Shown piece by piece: positions 1 to 9,877 of a DNA stretch of 24,172 nt (the stretch's first letter is position 1; each line of letters begins with the position of its first letter). Below the pieces are notes generated by a model. It was not told the DNA's origin. It ran no database searches and saw only the letters and a list, made by a program, of their open reading frames with translations. The stretch comes from Oopsacas minuta (lineage: Eukaryota > Porifera > Hexactinellida > Lyssacinosida > Leucopsacidae), in the NCBI GenBank assembly GCA_024704765.1, contig JAKMXF010000100.1, forward strand, positions 1-24,172, in the 5' to 3' direction. The translations under genes were made by a program, and so were the position numbers.

Positions 1-206
<206 letters not shown>

Positions 207-672
207 GCTATTATTATCAAATTAATTAAAGCAGATGAGTGGGAACAGTGGAGACTGCCAGAGTTCAACTAACATTATTCAGAAATTTACGGGTAATGTA
301 TTTAATTGAGTACGACGGTCAATCTAAATTCATTGTTTCAGTGTGAGAATTATGTACACTTCGATTCTTGGAATTATATTTGCAATACAAGAGTATTTTA
401 ACTTGAACTTAGACTGTAGCCAATTTCTGATACTACTATAATCCACAAGTTGGCAGCCATGACATCGTTGGTACAACTCTCAAAAATGTACTCTTATATC
501 CTATAGTAGTCTTTCAATGCATTCGGCTAAGTCTAACAAATTATTCAGGACTCGGATTAGTGCTGTTCGGATAACCAGGATGTACGTTTTCGAATTTTCG
601 TAAAATTAATCTCAACTAAGCATGGCCGCTACAGTTTGAAAGTTACTCCTACGCCCCTAAGAAGTATACAAA
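207..672. other. Unassigned AT-rich non-coding stretch
   Basis: I see no gene, transposase fragment or structured repeat here. It is probably intronic or intergenic DNA between the microsatellite and the first dispersed repeat. Confidence 0.5.
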
Positions 673-955
673 CACTAGCGCTTCGCTTGTTAGATGGCGG
701 GACAATTTGTTATTTTTATTATCCATGATCCATCCAAATTATATTTAATGGCCTTCTGTGATAATTATCACTGTAGCTGGTTTTGGGTTAGTAATATGTG
801 CACTTCATGCGACAAGAATTATGAAATTCTAAAATTTTGAACTTTTTGTATAGTAAAGATGAGGTAATAAACCCATGATGAGTTTACATTTGGCCAAAAT
901 CGTGAAGCCAGAACATTTGGCATATTGAGGGGTACTTGTGATTAAAATTCAACCT
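673..955 (+). repeat. Dispersed repeat family B, copy 1
   Basis: This segment aligns in the same orientation with about 20560-20965. Shared landmarks are the ACTAGC..TTCGCTTG block, ATTTTTATTATCCAT followed by CCATCCAAA, TTAATGGCC, and a GAGTTTGCATTT-like stretch followed by AAAATC. Copy 1 lacks about 100 bases present in copy 2 between the first two landmarks. No protein similarity was recognised. Confidence 0.7.
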
Positions 956-1165
956 CCTATAACGTTGAGCAGTGGCAAATAATGTGATATCTCGAAAATC
1001 TAAAAGGTGACAATAACGTCATAATTTTCTCATATGTATGAATTTCTATCCAAGACACGAAGGTGTCTGAGTCAGGCGTACAATACCTCTGTATGCAGAA
1101 AATAAAGACTGGGGGTCTTCCAGGTTCTTCAATCAATTTCGAACATAAAACATATATATATATAT
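940..1165 (-). repeat. Dispersed repeat family C, copy 1
   Basis: The reverse complement of this segment aligns with 21378-21607. Shared blocks include TCGAAATTGATTGAA-like, TAACGTTATTGTCACCTTTA-like and the terminal AAAACTCCT-like stretch. Relative to the adjacent family B repeat the orientation is opposite to that of the copy at 21378. An open frame on the minus strand here is not shared with the other copy. Confidence 0.65.
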
Positions 1166-1168
1166 ATA
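1152..1168. repeat. (AT)n microsatellite
   Basis: A short alternating AT run at the edge of the family C repeat. Confidence 0.9.
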
Positions 1169-1182
1169 CCCACACATATATA

Positions 1183-1420
1183 CTGATAATTGCGTTTTAA
1201 TAGTATAGATCGTTTAACTGTTGACAATGGGTTCAATCCAGCCCAGGGGTGGTCCTAGAGTGGGAGGGCATTCGGAACTAAAGCTCTGTAATACATTCTC
1301 CTGACCCTACACTGGCTCTGGGTTTGTCCCGACTATCCCCGGATTTCGGTTCTGATCACTTAGGCCACTCAAGCATTACAATCTCGTCATGAGACTTATG
1401 GTTACTGGCAAAAGATAATT
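1183..1420 (+). repeat. GC-richer segment, possible old SINE remnant
   Basis: This stretch is clearly richer in G+C than its surroundings. It contains GGTTCAATCC (1230-1239), which resembles the internal B box of tRNA-type RNA polymerase III promoters. No convincing A box lies at the expected distance upstream, so a tRNA-derived SINE is only a possibility. At 1244 the sequence CAGGGGTGGTCCTAG also resembles a hAT terminal repeat and could be the decayed left end of the hAT element downstream. I found no matching right end or target duplication. Confidence 0.3.
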
Positions 1421-1932
1421 ATTATGAGTCAATCAACAGCTTTTTGCCTGGTGCTATTGTTAGCCAACCATGACTGAATAAGTTTGTGACTTAGTCACCA
1501 GTAGTAACCCCTATGTCTGCTTAGAATATTAAATCAACATATAGTCGAACAGATGTATTCAAACACAAGTTCTTCGAACAAAATATTTTTTCAAAGTGAG
1601 AAATAAATTCCACTCATGTTCTATCCTCAATGGGTTTATTTAACTATCGGATTATTCCTACTTGATTTCCAAGAAAAGAATTGGTTAGAAAACACCAGTT
1701 TCGACTGTACAAACATTTTTATAAGAACCCTGAACCCTACTTGAGGCTTAGGTTACATTTTGCCTCACGACGAGTTTGCGAGATAGTATAAAGTCCCACG
1801 AGCCTGATCACTGGTGCCTTCTTGTAGTAAGTTTCACCCCTACCTCCAATCCCCAGTCTCCTGCTTATAAAGGTTAATGTATTTCAAGGTTGCAACCGAT
1901 ATTTGGCGAAACGTTCAATATTAGGTTACCAA
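1421..1932. other. Unassigned non-coding stretch
   Basis: No gene, repeat or terminal inverted structure was recognised. It lies just upstream of the minisatellite and hAT coding remnant and may be the 5' part of that element. Confidence 0.4.
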
Positions 1933-2040
1933 CTGAATATCAGTATTCGGTATTCGGTTGATCTAAATGAATATTGTCAGTATTCGGTTGGGTAAACAGA
2001 ATGATATCAGTATTTGGTTAGGTACTGATAATCGGTTCGA
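1933..2040 (+). repeat. Degenerate minisatellite with CAGTATTCGGTT motif
   Basis: The motif CAGTATTCGGTT or close variants recurs at 1941 (with a tandem TATTCGGTT), 1978 and 2008, with a weaker copy near 2031. Spacing is about 30-37 bp. The array ends 80 bp before the first recognisable hAT codons, so it could be a subterminal binding array of that element or an unrelated minisatellite. Confidence 0.65.
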
Positions 2041-2118
2041 TCGCTTTCAGCCTTGATGTATTAAATTAATAAAAAATTATCTGGTTTTATATCGATTAGC
2101 CAACTATTGTTAACGCAT

Positions 2119-4365
2119 ATGCACAAACGCTTCGCTTTGGAAGTAGCTTCGGATTTAGGTCCTGAAGATATCAGCAAGTCAAAGTCTGATACTCCAGTTC
2201 AACCCGCTAACCCACGCACTTCCCAAAAATGTAGATATTTCAAGATTGGGTTGTGCAAGGACAGGCATGGTTAGAATGCTCTCTCATTAAGATCGCTGGG
2301 TTTTGTGTCTGTTATACATGATTTTGTGAGGTGAAGTCAAGTTTGTCTTCTACAATTGGATGGACGAATTTCAGGCACTCTGCGAGACTGACCGAGCATC
2401 AGTCCAATATACAAATTGTTAATGAATGGACAACATATTAAGGCTACCAGAAAAATTTATCCAGAAAGTCTATCACTGAGTTGATCGGTAATATCTACGA
2501 CAAGCAGGTGATAGAAACAGGGCGTATATTGTATCAATCATCAAGTGCTCTACTGTGCAAGACGGAATATCGGAATTCCCTGACACAGGGAAGCCTGCAC
2601 AAGCGATGTTATTCTTGGATTGTAGGCGATAGTAGTTCAAACCGATGGAATTTCCAGAGTTAATGGTGCTAATTGGAAGACTTGACAAGATGATGGCTGG
2701 TAAACTCAACAACCCCAAACAAGAATGCAACTTATCTCAGCAAACGTATCCAGAATGAACTAATCATAGCAATGGGTGTCTCTGTCGCTAGAAAATATCG
2801 TCAGAAATTAAGAAGTTGAGATTGTCCAGTGCTTCGCTGACGAGATTAAATATCGAGCATAGGTTGAACAAATTGTTGTTGGGGAGCGATAATTGAAAGC
2901 TGAGGGAAAAATTCAAGAACTTACGGTGAAGGTCGTTCGTATCGATTGATTGGATGCTGTTGCCTTACAAATATCATCAATGCTCTACTGGTATTTCCTT
3001 TGATGGAGCGAGCGTGATGTCAGGATGTCGTGGAGGAGTACCAACTCTCCTGCCTCGGATAAATACGCATTTATTGTATGTGAATTGCTACTGTCATAAA
3101 TTGAAGCTCGCTCTGGTATCCCTTGCCAGGAGTGTCAACATTGTGCTCACTGCTATGCTATCCTGAAGGACATTTGCAACTTCTTTTCTGAATTAGTCTT
3201 TTTTGAAAACTGGGAACCATGTTAGATTCAGGGAATAGTGTGTGGGCTAATTGGAATAGAATTGAAGAATCAGAGAATTCTGACAGTTTTGAGGATAGTG
3301 AAAATTGTTTTGTCGATGATATTCACCCTATAGTGGGTGGCAAAAGGAGTTAGATGAAAATGCCAGCGGTATATTGCTGCTGTTACATTAAAGAGCTTCA
3401 GTAAAGGTAGATGGGCTTACCAATACAGTGCAAGCGCAGCTGTACTTCTGACTTTTGCAAGAATAGTTGATGTTTTATCTGTTTCAAAGAGGAAAGGGGA
3501 GAAAGAGGTCAAGAATATTGTTACAAAGGTGCACTTTAGAATTCATATTTTTAATGGAGCATTGGTGGAGCTCACCGGAAAAGCTTCTGTGATACACAAT
3601 GCTCCCATCTGTTGATATTGACCTCAATCAGGCGATATCTCAACTCACAATATCCGAAAATTTCTCATGAGCTTCCATCAATGCCTGCCGTACGATATAC
3701 GAGGATTCAGGAAAAATCTATATGGAATCAAACCTCATTTTGATGAGGTGTCGTAAATTGCGAAGTACATCTGTTAACGATAGAGAAATTGGGGAGGATC
3801 TAGCATTTAACATGTATAATGAGATGATCAATGATACGTCCCATTGTCTGGATGTTGGGTTTCCTGAGCACACAGACTATTGTGTCTTGCACTCGATGCA
3901 CTACAACCGAAAACTCCCATACTTAGGGAATCATAAAGTTAGTTTACATAATTGGACCTTGGTCAAACCTCTATATTAAAAGTACAAACATATAATCCCA
4001 GATAACGCTCTAAAGGTTGAAATAGAGCTAAATTATATTAAGGCCACACTTGAGACACTCTCTGAAACAGAGGGCAGGCAACTTTATGATACCCAAAATG
4101 TATGGGAGAATCTGAAAAAACAGGGCGTCACATTTTCCGTTCAGCCCTGATATTGCATCAAATCGCCCATTCCCTCTTAGTACTCACAGCATCAGCTGAG
4201 AGAACTTTCTCGCGGCTGAATTTGGTCAAAATAATTCTCCGATCAACGGTGACAGACGAAAGACTGGGCCCACTACTACTATCTTTAAATATGGACATTA
4301 GTTTGGATATTGATGAAATTGCAGATGATATTACCAAAGCAAACAACAGGCGCCTACAATTATAA
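2119..4365 (+). pseudogene. hAT transposase remnant, ZMYM1-like (TTF zinc finger / DUF4371 / hAT C-terminal type)
   Basis: This is a decayed hAT-superfamily transposase, which would have cut and pasted its own element. An N-terminal part reads MHKRFALEVASDLG (2119 on). Next comes a TTF-type zinc-finger segment around 2260-2430 with WLECSLIKIAGFCVCYT, then FC and GWTNFRHSARLTEHQ, matching the usual WLEYS..FC..C / W.H...H pattern. The central RNase H-like segment is recognisable as SFDGASVMSG followed by NCYCHKL (about 2996-3110). The C-terminal hAT dimerisation segment reads LTASAERTFSRLNLVK, with LRSTVTDERL (about 4175-4260). At least one stop falls in the zinc finger, one after the W..H..H block and many in the middle, with several frame changes. 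The element's boundaries were not identified. It is inactive, and assignment to the ZMYM1-like clade rests on motif resemblance. Confidence 0.88.
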
Positions 4366-4907
4366 TAACTTTAGTTCATAGCGTGTAGGTTTGTTTTATG
4401 CCAGTAATATTTGGTGACACCCTTAACAACTTTCTGAGGCAGACAAGTGTATCGTAGCAAACCTGTTCAGAATCACTGGTCTACTGAGATTCCATAGTAA
4501 TACAATAATTATGTATAAGAAATATAATAGGACAAAAGGATATAGATATCAGGTGAAAGAGTTAGAAAACTACTGGGGGACATATCATTTGGAAGGCCGA
4601 AGGTTTATGCCTATGGTTGCATGGAATAATCACATGCAACAAGTTATATACTGTAATTCCTGAGTGGTGGGGCAAATAAAGTCAGTCGGCCAAAGTTGTG
4701 CCACATTGATCGTATCGTGACAAATAGAGTTCGTTATCTGGATATACACTTCCTTTAATCCATGTTAAAGGAAAAATGACAGTAGATTCCGCTTAGGTAA
4801 TAGGTAGTCCGGTCAATTGGGAAACCACATATAGTCCAGTCCAACTAACGAAAATTTTGGCTTACTCTAAAGTAAATAATACACCGACAATTTTTACAGA
4901 CGTCGTG
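4366..4907. other. Unassigned stretch between hAT remnant and family A repeat
   Basis: No coding sequence was recognised. It contains a perfect 8-bp hairpin, GTTGCATG/CATGCAAC, at 4616-4640. It presumably holds the 3' flank of the hAT element, but no hAT terminus was identified. Confidence 0.4.
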
Positions 4908-4941
4908 ACGTCGTTTAAGTGGTCATTCGAATATGTTGGGG
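4908..4941 (+). repeat. Dispersed repeat family A, left part of copy 1 (interrupted by P1)
   Basis: The bases up to the P1 insertion (AAGTGGTCATTCGAATATG then TTGGGG) match the reverse complement of 10293-10327. The repeat resumes after the element at 9367, so P1 split this copy. Confidence 0.8.
4934..4941. other. Left target-site duplication of P1
   Basis: TGTTGGGG here pairs with GGTTGGGG at 9367-9374 (7 of 8 identical). Eight-base duplications are characteristic of P-type elements. Confidence 0.82.
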
Positions 4942-5010
4942 GTGACCTACGTTAAATAAGGCCTATGCACCAACTTTGTGAACTTGGACCATGGATTAAA
5001 GGAAGGCTAT
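4942..5010 (+). repeat. P1 left terminal inverted repeat
   Basis: 69 bp, starting GTGACCTACG and ending GGAAGGCTAT. It differs from the right end at 5 positions. A diverged third copy of this terminus lies at 18145. Confidence 0.88.
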
Positions 5011-5123
5011 GATATTAATGAAGCATAACTTTTATCCATTCTTTCGATAATATTAGTAATGAATCTTATCACGATTAAGATCATTTCATAGATACTCTTT
5101 CAGCATATATCCTCAATTATGTA

Positions 5124-5980
5124 CAGTCAGGGGACAAAAGTATTCGAATACACAAATATATTGTCATAGATTGTATACTCTTTTCCGCTCCTATATATTG
5201 TGTAGTCTATATTCGTAGCTGCAATCTAGTAATTTGTATAGAATAACATATGTCTTTCACGAATTTCAAAAAATATTTTCGATTTACACTTTTGGAAGGT
5301 GTTAATTATTCATAATTATTAGATAATTAGTGATATTCAAAATATGTGGTAATTTAAAGCCTCTTAAGAATCTATAATTTCTGACTTGATATTTGAATTC
5401 TACGCAGGCGAGTTACCCCAGATTGAAATTTCCAATCGATTGAAACAATTTTTACCAAGTTATAGAAGAATTTCAATTTGTCCCACTTGTGCCACCTTTT
5501 TCAAAAAGTGGCACAGGTGGCAGGAAAAAGCGCCACTACAAGGAAATCAACTAGGGTTAGGAGGAATAAGTCGAAGTAATATTTTCGAATGATATGACTA
5601 TGCTAACCCTTGAATTCCAAATAACCTCTTAATAGCGGCCACTTGTGCCACCTTGGGCAAAAGGTGGCACAAATGGCACAAATTGAAATTCATCTATAAC
5701 TCTGGTAAAAATCGTTCAATCCGATTTCAATTTCAATCTGGGGTAACTCGCCTACGTGGAATTCAAATATCACTAATTATCTAATAATTATGAATAATTA
5801 ACACCTTCCAAAAGTGTAAATCGAAAACATTTTTTTGAAATTCTTGAAAAACATATGTTATTCTATACAAATTACTAGATTGCAGCTACGAATATAGACT
5901 ACACAGTATATAGGCGCGGGAAAGAGTATACAATTTATGACAATATATTTGTGTGTTCGAATACTTTTGTCACCTGACTG
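5124..5980. mobile_element. Palindromic Tc1/mariner-type MITE, 857 bp
   Basis: The outer ends are near-perfect inverted repeats beginning CAGTCAGGTGACAAAAGTAT (with one change in the left copy), flanked by TA at 5122-5123 and 5981-5982, as expected for Tc1/mariner. Inverted homology continues inward for several hundred bases on each side (about 5124-5520 against 5640-5980), leaving a centre of only about 120 bp. The left arm carries an extra 49 bp (5338-5386) bracketed by the duplicate TGATATT. Each arm also has a small internal hairpin of the GTGCCACCTTTT/AAAAGGTGGCAC type, at 5482-5520 and 5640-5678. No transposase is encoded, so it would need one in trans. It is inserted in the P1 leader. 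Confidence 0.87.
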
Positions 5981-6052
5981 TATTTTTCTCACCTTATCAC
6001 TCTTCCATTTTGTCTAATTCATATTTGTTTTATCTATTTCCCCCACTTAATT

Positions 6053-6131
6053 CAGGGATGATCTAAGTATTTTGCCGACGAGGCAAAGATTTTATAATCC
6101 GGGCAAATGCCCCCCCCTGGGGCCGCCACTG
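6053..6131. mobile_element. Miniature 79-bp hAT-type MITE with perfect 8-bp target duplication
   Basis: The right end reads CCTGGGGCCGCCACTG, the reverse complement of a typical hAT terminus CAGTGGCGGCCCCAG. The left end is CAGGGATGATCTAAG, a more decayed version. ACTTAATT occurs exactly on both sides (6045-6052 and 6132-6139), fitting the 8-bp hAT duplication. Inside are self-complementary blocks such as TTTGCC..GGCAAA and GGGCAAATGCCC. It encodes nothing and lies 53 bp upstream of the P1 start codon. Confidence 0.83.
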
Positions 6132-6184
6132 ACTTAATTGTTTCTTTTGTTCAAATTAGACTTCTATCACACTTTTCTCTGTCA

Positions 6185-9152
6185 ATGCTAAATAAATGTT
6201 CTGCTCTTGGTTGTAGGCGTAACTATGAGGGTGGATCATACACACCCATTTTCAAGATGCCTAATCGTCCACCTCACATAATTTATCAATGGAAACAATT
6301 TCTTCACAGAGAATGTATTGAGGAAATTAAGAAGATTTACTTCTGCCTAAAACATTCTCACGATGATGATATTGAGTTTTCATCAGTATCCCTCAACCAG
6401 ACGGTTCCATTTTGCAAGAAAAACGCAGTCTCCCTAGACTTTGCCAACTTGCAGTTCCCTGTTTTTGCCTGGTTACTCCAGTTACCTATCCAACTCAACC
6501 CAATGCACACGTACTCCGTCAACTCGGTTAGACTTAAACACCAAAGATCGCGATCGCTTGGCTCTTGGGATGGAACTGAGTATGGAGCAGAAAAAAATTG
6601 ATAAACGCAAATTTCAAGTACTTGGATTTGAAGATTTAAAATCTAAGCTTGTCCGTATTTCTCTTCCAAAGCAGTGGATACTTTGGTCTACTGGTGAGAA
6701 TCAACTCCACGTCAATCAACCTGCTATTTCGGATGTCACTGGTGCTCATTATATTGAACGTTATCTCTCGATCAATGATTCTTTATCTACAAAGTGCTTC
6801 TATAACAACAATGAAATCTACCTATACATAAAGCAGATTATTGATACTCGGGATATTGACAACTTGCTAGAAGAGATATCATCTACCGGTATTGAAAACA
6901 TTGACAGGAATTATCAACCCCTACATTTAGCCAGCAGATAGTTCAAGTGACCAAACAATTGCGTCTAAAAGTTGATAAGTTGTCGAATTCACAGGCAATA
7001 CTAGATTATTGTCAAGAAGATAATCAACTGTATCTTCCCTACAATTTATTCTGTGTCAGTTGGATAATTTGTTTCGTCCGAAACTCAACGCACCTACAAC
7101 ATTGGGACTATTGTAATAGCACTCAAGTGCCAATTTATCTCTCCGGCGTGCCGCCATTATTTGCAATCTCTTGACTCACTTTCTCCACATTACACAAACT
7201 TCAGCGTTTATATACAAATTTGGTCTGGATTGTGAATATATTACTTTTTTGGAAAAAGGCTACCTCTGATTTCAACCAAAGAGAACGAAATGTGATTGTC
7301 CAGATGGACGAAATCCATGTGAAGTCAGATTTCACTTATAAATGATGGAGTATTATAGGATCATCACAGAATATTTCTGAGCCAGCCAAAACTATATTAG
7401 CTTTTATGGTTTCTAGCTTACCTAAAAAGTGGTCAAACATCGTTCATCTACTACCATGTTCAAATACGTCTGCAATGGATATATTCTCTGTCATCAAGCA
7501 GGTGGTAGAAGATATCGAGTGTTGTGGATTATATGTTAAAACTATATGTACAGATAACTATCCTATGAACGTAAACATCTTCAAGATGCTTTCACCAACG
7601 CATATTTTGGAGCCCATTGTTCCCATATTCTTGATCCAAATAGAATTTTAATCTTACTATTCGATTTTGTGCATATCCCGAAATCAATTCGGAACAATTA
7701 GCTAAACCAGAAAGATATCAATTGTACACTTTGTTTTTCGAGCTTTGAAGATTTTTCTCTAATTCGTTCTGCTTCTTTCGAAATAATGCGAGTTTTGTAC
7801 AAAGCTGATCAAATGTCTCTAGCAAAATTGGCTCCCTACTTAACAGCAAAGGCATGTTGGCCTTCGAGTTTAGAGCGGCAGAATGTGAAGTTAGCATTGA
7901 GGGTCTTCCATAATTCTACTGCGTCTGCCCTCAAAGTTTGTTCAGAAACTCTTTTCGATTGTCATTTGCACACAGCTGAATTTATCACTATTACTTATGA
8001 TATCTAGAAAAGGTTTAATGTTAACAACCCTTATAAGGTATTCGCTTGAATGACGAATTCTCTCATCCTTTCGTCTTGAATGACCAAGACTCAAATATCT
8101 GTCAAGAGTTATTGAATGGCTTGATAAATGGAAAAACTTGCCTCAAAAACAGGAAAAATTACCATCCAAACTTTTACAAGCTTTCGCCATTCTTGTATCG
8201 CTATAACTGCTATAATTAACCACTTAATACGGGATTGTGATTATACTTATGTCTCAACTTCTTTCCTACAAAATGATCCACTCGAACACCATTTTGGTTT
8301 ATACAGAATGATGTCCGGTGCAGATGTGTATAAGAGACAGATCAGTACCATATTAGCTATTGTCAATTTCTTGAAAGTCAAAGACGTATGAAATTATCAA
8401 GTTTTTTAAAATTATTTTCTAGTCAGACTTCAACAGAACAACTTCAATTGACGAGTTTATTGGCTCTCTCCTACTCCTTCAGAACATCCATATTTTCCAA
8501 CTTTAGATCTCTCCCCTTCATAATTTTTCAGATATTACTGTTACTGCACAATCACTTCAAGTACTTGCATTTATTGCTGGATATACAGTTCATTCTTACT
8601 TTAAGAAATCAAATAGTTGTCAAGCCTGTTTATCTTTTCTGACAGAAGATAAAGAAATGGAAATTGGGGAATCAACTCGACTCAGCTTACACACTCTTGC
8701 AATTAATTGATCGAGGTTCACTGAAATGGCCATCTACTTGTGTAATCGAAGTTATTGTTTTCTTATGGAAGATTTGTAAATCGATTGAATATCGCCCTCT
8801 ACTTTTTAAAGACACTGTCAAGGGACTATCGAGGCAACATATTGTGAAAATTACGCTAAAAATTATCGAAGAAGAGGAGAGTCAAAGCTGAAGGGATAGC
8901 TGTCCCATTTGTGATACAGTTAGTTGGGATATCCTAGAAAAGTTAATCACATCAGCCACTAACTGCTTCCTCTCTAATTTAATAAAGAACATGAATTCTA
9001 TACATAGACTTCATACTGATAATACAAGGAAATTGAAGAAATGTAAACGTCTTGAATGGAGGAAGTTGGGGAACACTGTTAATAGATTTAGATTGTGCAT
9101 TTACAACTATTTCCTTGTTAAGCACCATTGTACTATTTACACCCGTTATTAA
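6185..9152 (+). pseudogene. P1 transposase (THAP domain plus P-element transposase), decayed
   Basis: The ancestral enzyme would bind the element ends through an N-terminal THAP (C2CH) zinc finger and cut and paste with an RNase H-like fold. From ATG 6185 the THAP finger reads NKCSALGCRRNYEGG, then IFKMPNR, then IYFCLKH, uninterrupted by an intron. A P-type segment FEDLKSKL follows near 6630. The first catalytic acid lies in QMDEIHVKSDFTYK (Asp at 7307-7309) and the second in CTDNYPMNV (Asp 7553-7555). The third is presumably Glu 8284-8286 in NDPLEHHFGLYR. C-terminal segments are AFIAGYTVHSYFKK, LIDRGSLKWPS and a CPIC motif, with the final TAA at 9150-9152. There are multiple frame changes and stops, for example TGA 7343-7345 and TGA 8889-8891. 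The break at 8322-8340 is a Nextera mosaic end, not natural. Confidence 0.9.
8322..8340. other. Nextera/Tn5 mosaic-end adapter sequence (probable assembly contamination)
   Basis: AGATGTGTATAAGAGACAG is identical over all 19 bases to the hyperactive Tn5 mosaic end used in Nextera libraries. It sits inside the most conserved part of the P1 transposase, just after DPLEHHFGLYRMMSG. Skipping 20 nt (the 19 plus one base) puts the preceding frame in register with YHISYCQFLESQRR, which matches HYNISYCQILESERK in P2. It is therefore an insertion into otherwise collinear sequence. Confidence 0.95.
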
Positions 9153-9297
9153 CATTCTTAATTTCCCTAGTCAGATTTGTATTGTATTTTCCTACCTTAG
9201 TATATTCATAATAATACGTATTTTACTTTTCAAAATCATTTCCAAATCATCGAACATAAATTAAATACCATATTTGACTCAATATAAATATTGAACA

Positions 9298-9366
9298 ATA
9301 GCCTTCCTTTAATCTATGATCAAAGTTCACAAAGTTGGTACATAGGCCTTATTTAAAGTAGGTCAC
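9298..9366 (-). repeat. P1 right terminal inverted repeat
   Basis: Reverse complement of 4942-5010 with 5 mismatches, ending ..AGTAGGTCAC. The duplicated target GGTTGGGG follows at 9367-9374. Confidence 0.88.
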
Positions 9367-9545
9367 GGTTGGGGATATTATTAACCCTGGCCAAATGACA
9401 CCTTGTTCGACACCACTAGGCTTAGCTGAGTATAGTTTTACACATAGCCCTAAAAATGGCTTTTTAACATGATTTTTGCCCGATCATCCATCCATCGCGG
9501 CCTCTTAATTTTCTTGGTATTATTCACATGTGCTTACAAATACAT
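9367..9545 (+). repeat. Dispersed repeat family A, right part of copy 1
   Basis: Resumes the repeat interrupted by P1. It matches the reverse complement of 10103-10292, including TTGTTCGACACCACTAGGC, GCTGAG, CCATCGCGGCCTC and TAATTTTCTTG. A third copy is at 20421-20563. Confidence 0.78.
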
Positions 9546-9619
9546 TATATGCAGTCAAAATGTATATCACGATATTAATTATACAAGGGTTGTTCAATAA
9601 GTTATTTAAGTTCAGTGAT

Positions 9620-9877
9620 AATAAATTGTTGAATTGAGATAGTCTAGTAGCAATTCTTCATGGCTAATTACAGGAATTTATCTCGTTCTGATGAGGTATT
9701 ATGCAATTTCTATAACTTGGAACTCTGTGCATTAAGAAAACTGTCGCTTGTGTGTCAACGTCAAAATGGACAGAGTTCCCAGAGTATAGAAATTGCCAAA
9801 TCACCACAGAACGAGCTGAATTTCTGTAGTTAGCAAAGATGTGTAGTTAATAGACTGTCTAAATTAAACAATTATTA
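9620..9877. repeat. Foldback element / long imperfect palindrome
   Basis: The arms 9620-9733 and about 9764-9877 are inverted copies. Clear paired blocks are CTCGTTCTGATG..GCAATTTCTATA with its complement, GGAACTCTG with CAGAGTTCC, and CTAATTACAG with CTGTAGTTAG. The central loop is about 30 bp. The flank at 9585 (ACAAGGGTTGTTCAATAAG) looks like a mariner-type end, but no matching right end was found, so the class is uncertain. Confidence 0.65.

Larger units (their letters stand above)
4942..9366 (+). mobile_element. P-like (THAP/P superfamily) DNA transposon P1, complete but dead, 4425 bp
   Basis: Both ends are defined by 69-bp terminal inverted repeats starting GTGACCTAC (4942-5010 and 9298-9366, 64 of 69 identical) and by an 8-bp target duplication. 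The body encodes a decayed P-element-type transposase on the + strand (6185-9152). The 5' leader is enlarged by two nested MITEs, at 5124-5980 and 6053-6131, so the element without them would be about 3.5 kb. It inserted in a family A dispersed repeat, and the related copy at 10103-10327 shows the unoccupied target TGTTGGGG. The decayed transposase and nested insertions indicate an old insertion. Confidence 0.88.

Noticed and set aside
5386-5592. 68-codon + strand open frame
   Set aside because: It lies inside the palindromic MITE arm and crosses the 49-bp insertion. There is no protein resemblance, so it is a chance frame.
1244-6131. A single 4.9-kb hAT element running from the CAGGGGTGGTCC at 1244 to the CCGCCACTG at 6131
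   Set aside because: The 6131 end pairs perfectly with 6053 through the ACTTAATT duplication and lies inside P1, so it cannot be the end of the hAT body at 2119-4365. The octamers outside 1244 and 6131 also differ.
6107-6180. Upstream in-frame extension of the THAP frame from 6107
   Set aside because: The extra N-terminus would come from the hAT MITE end (PPPGAATD). THAP domains begin only a few residues before the first Cys, so ATG 6185 is the better start.
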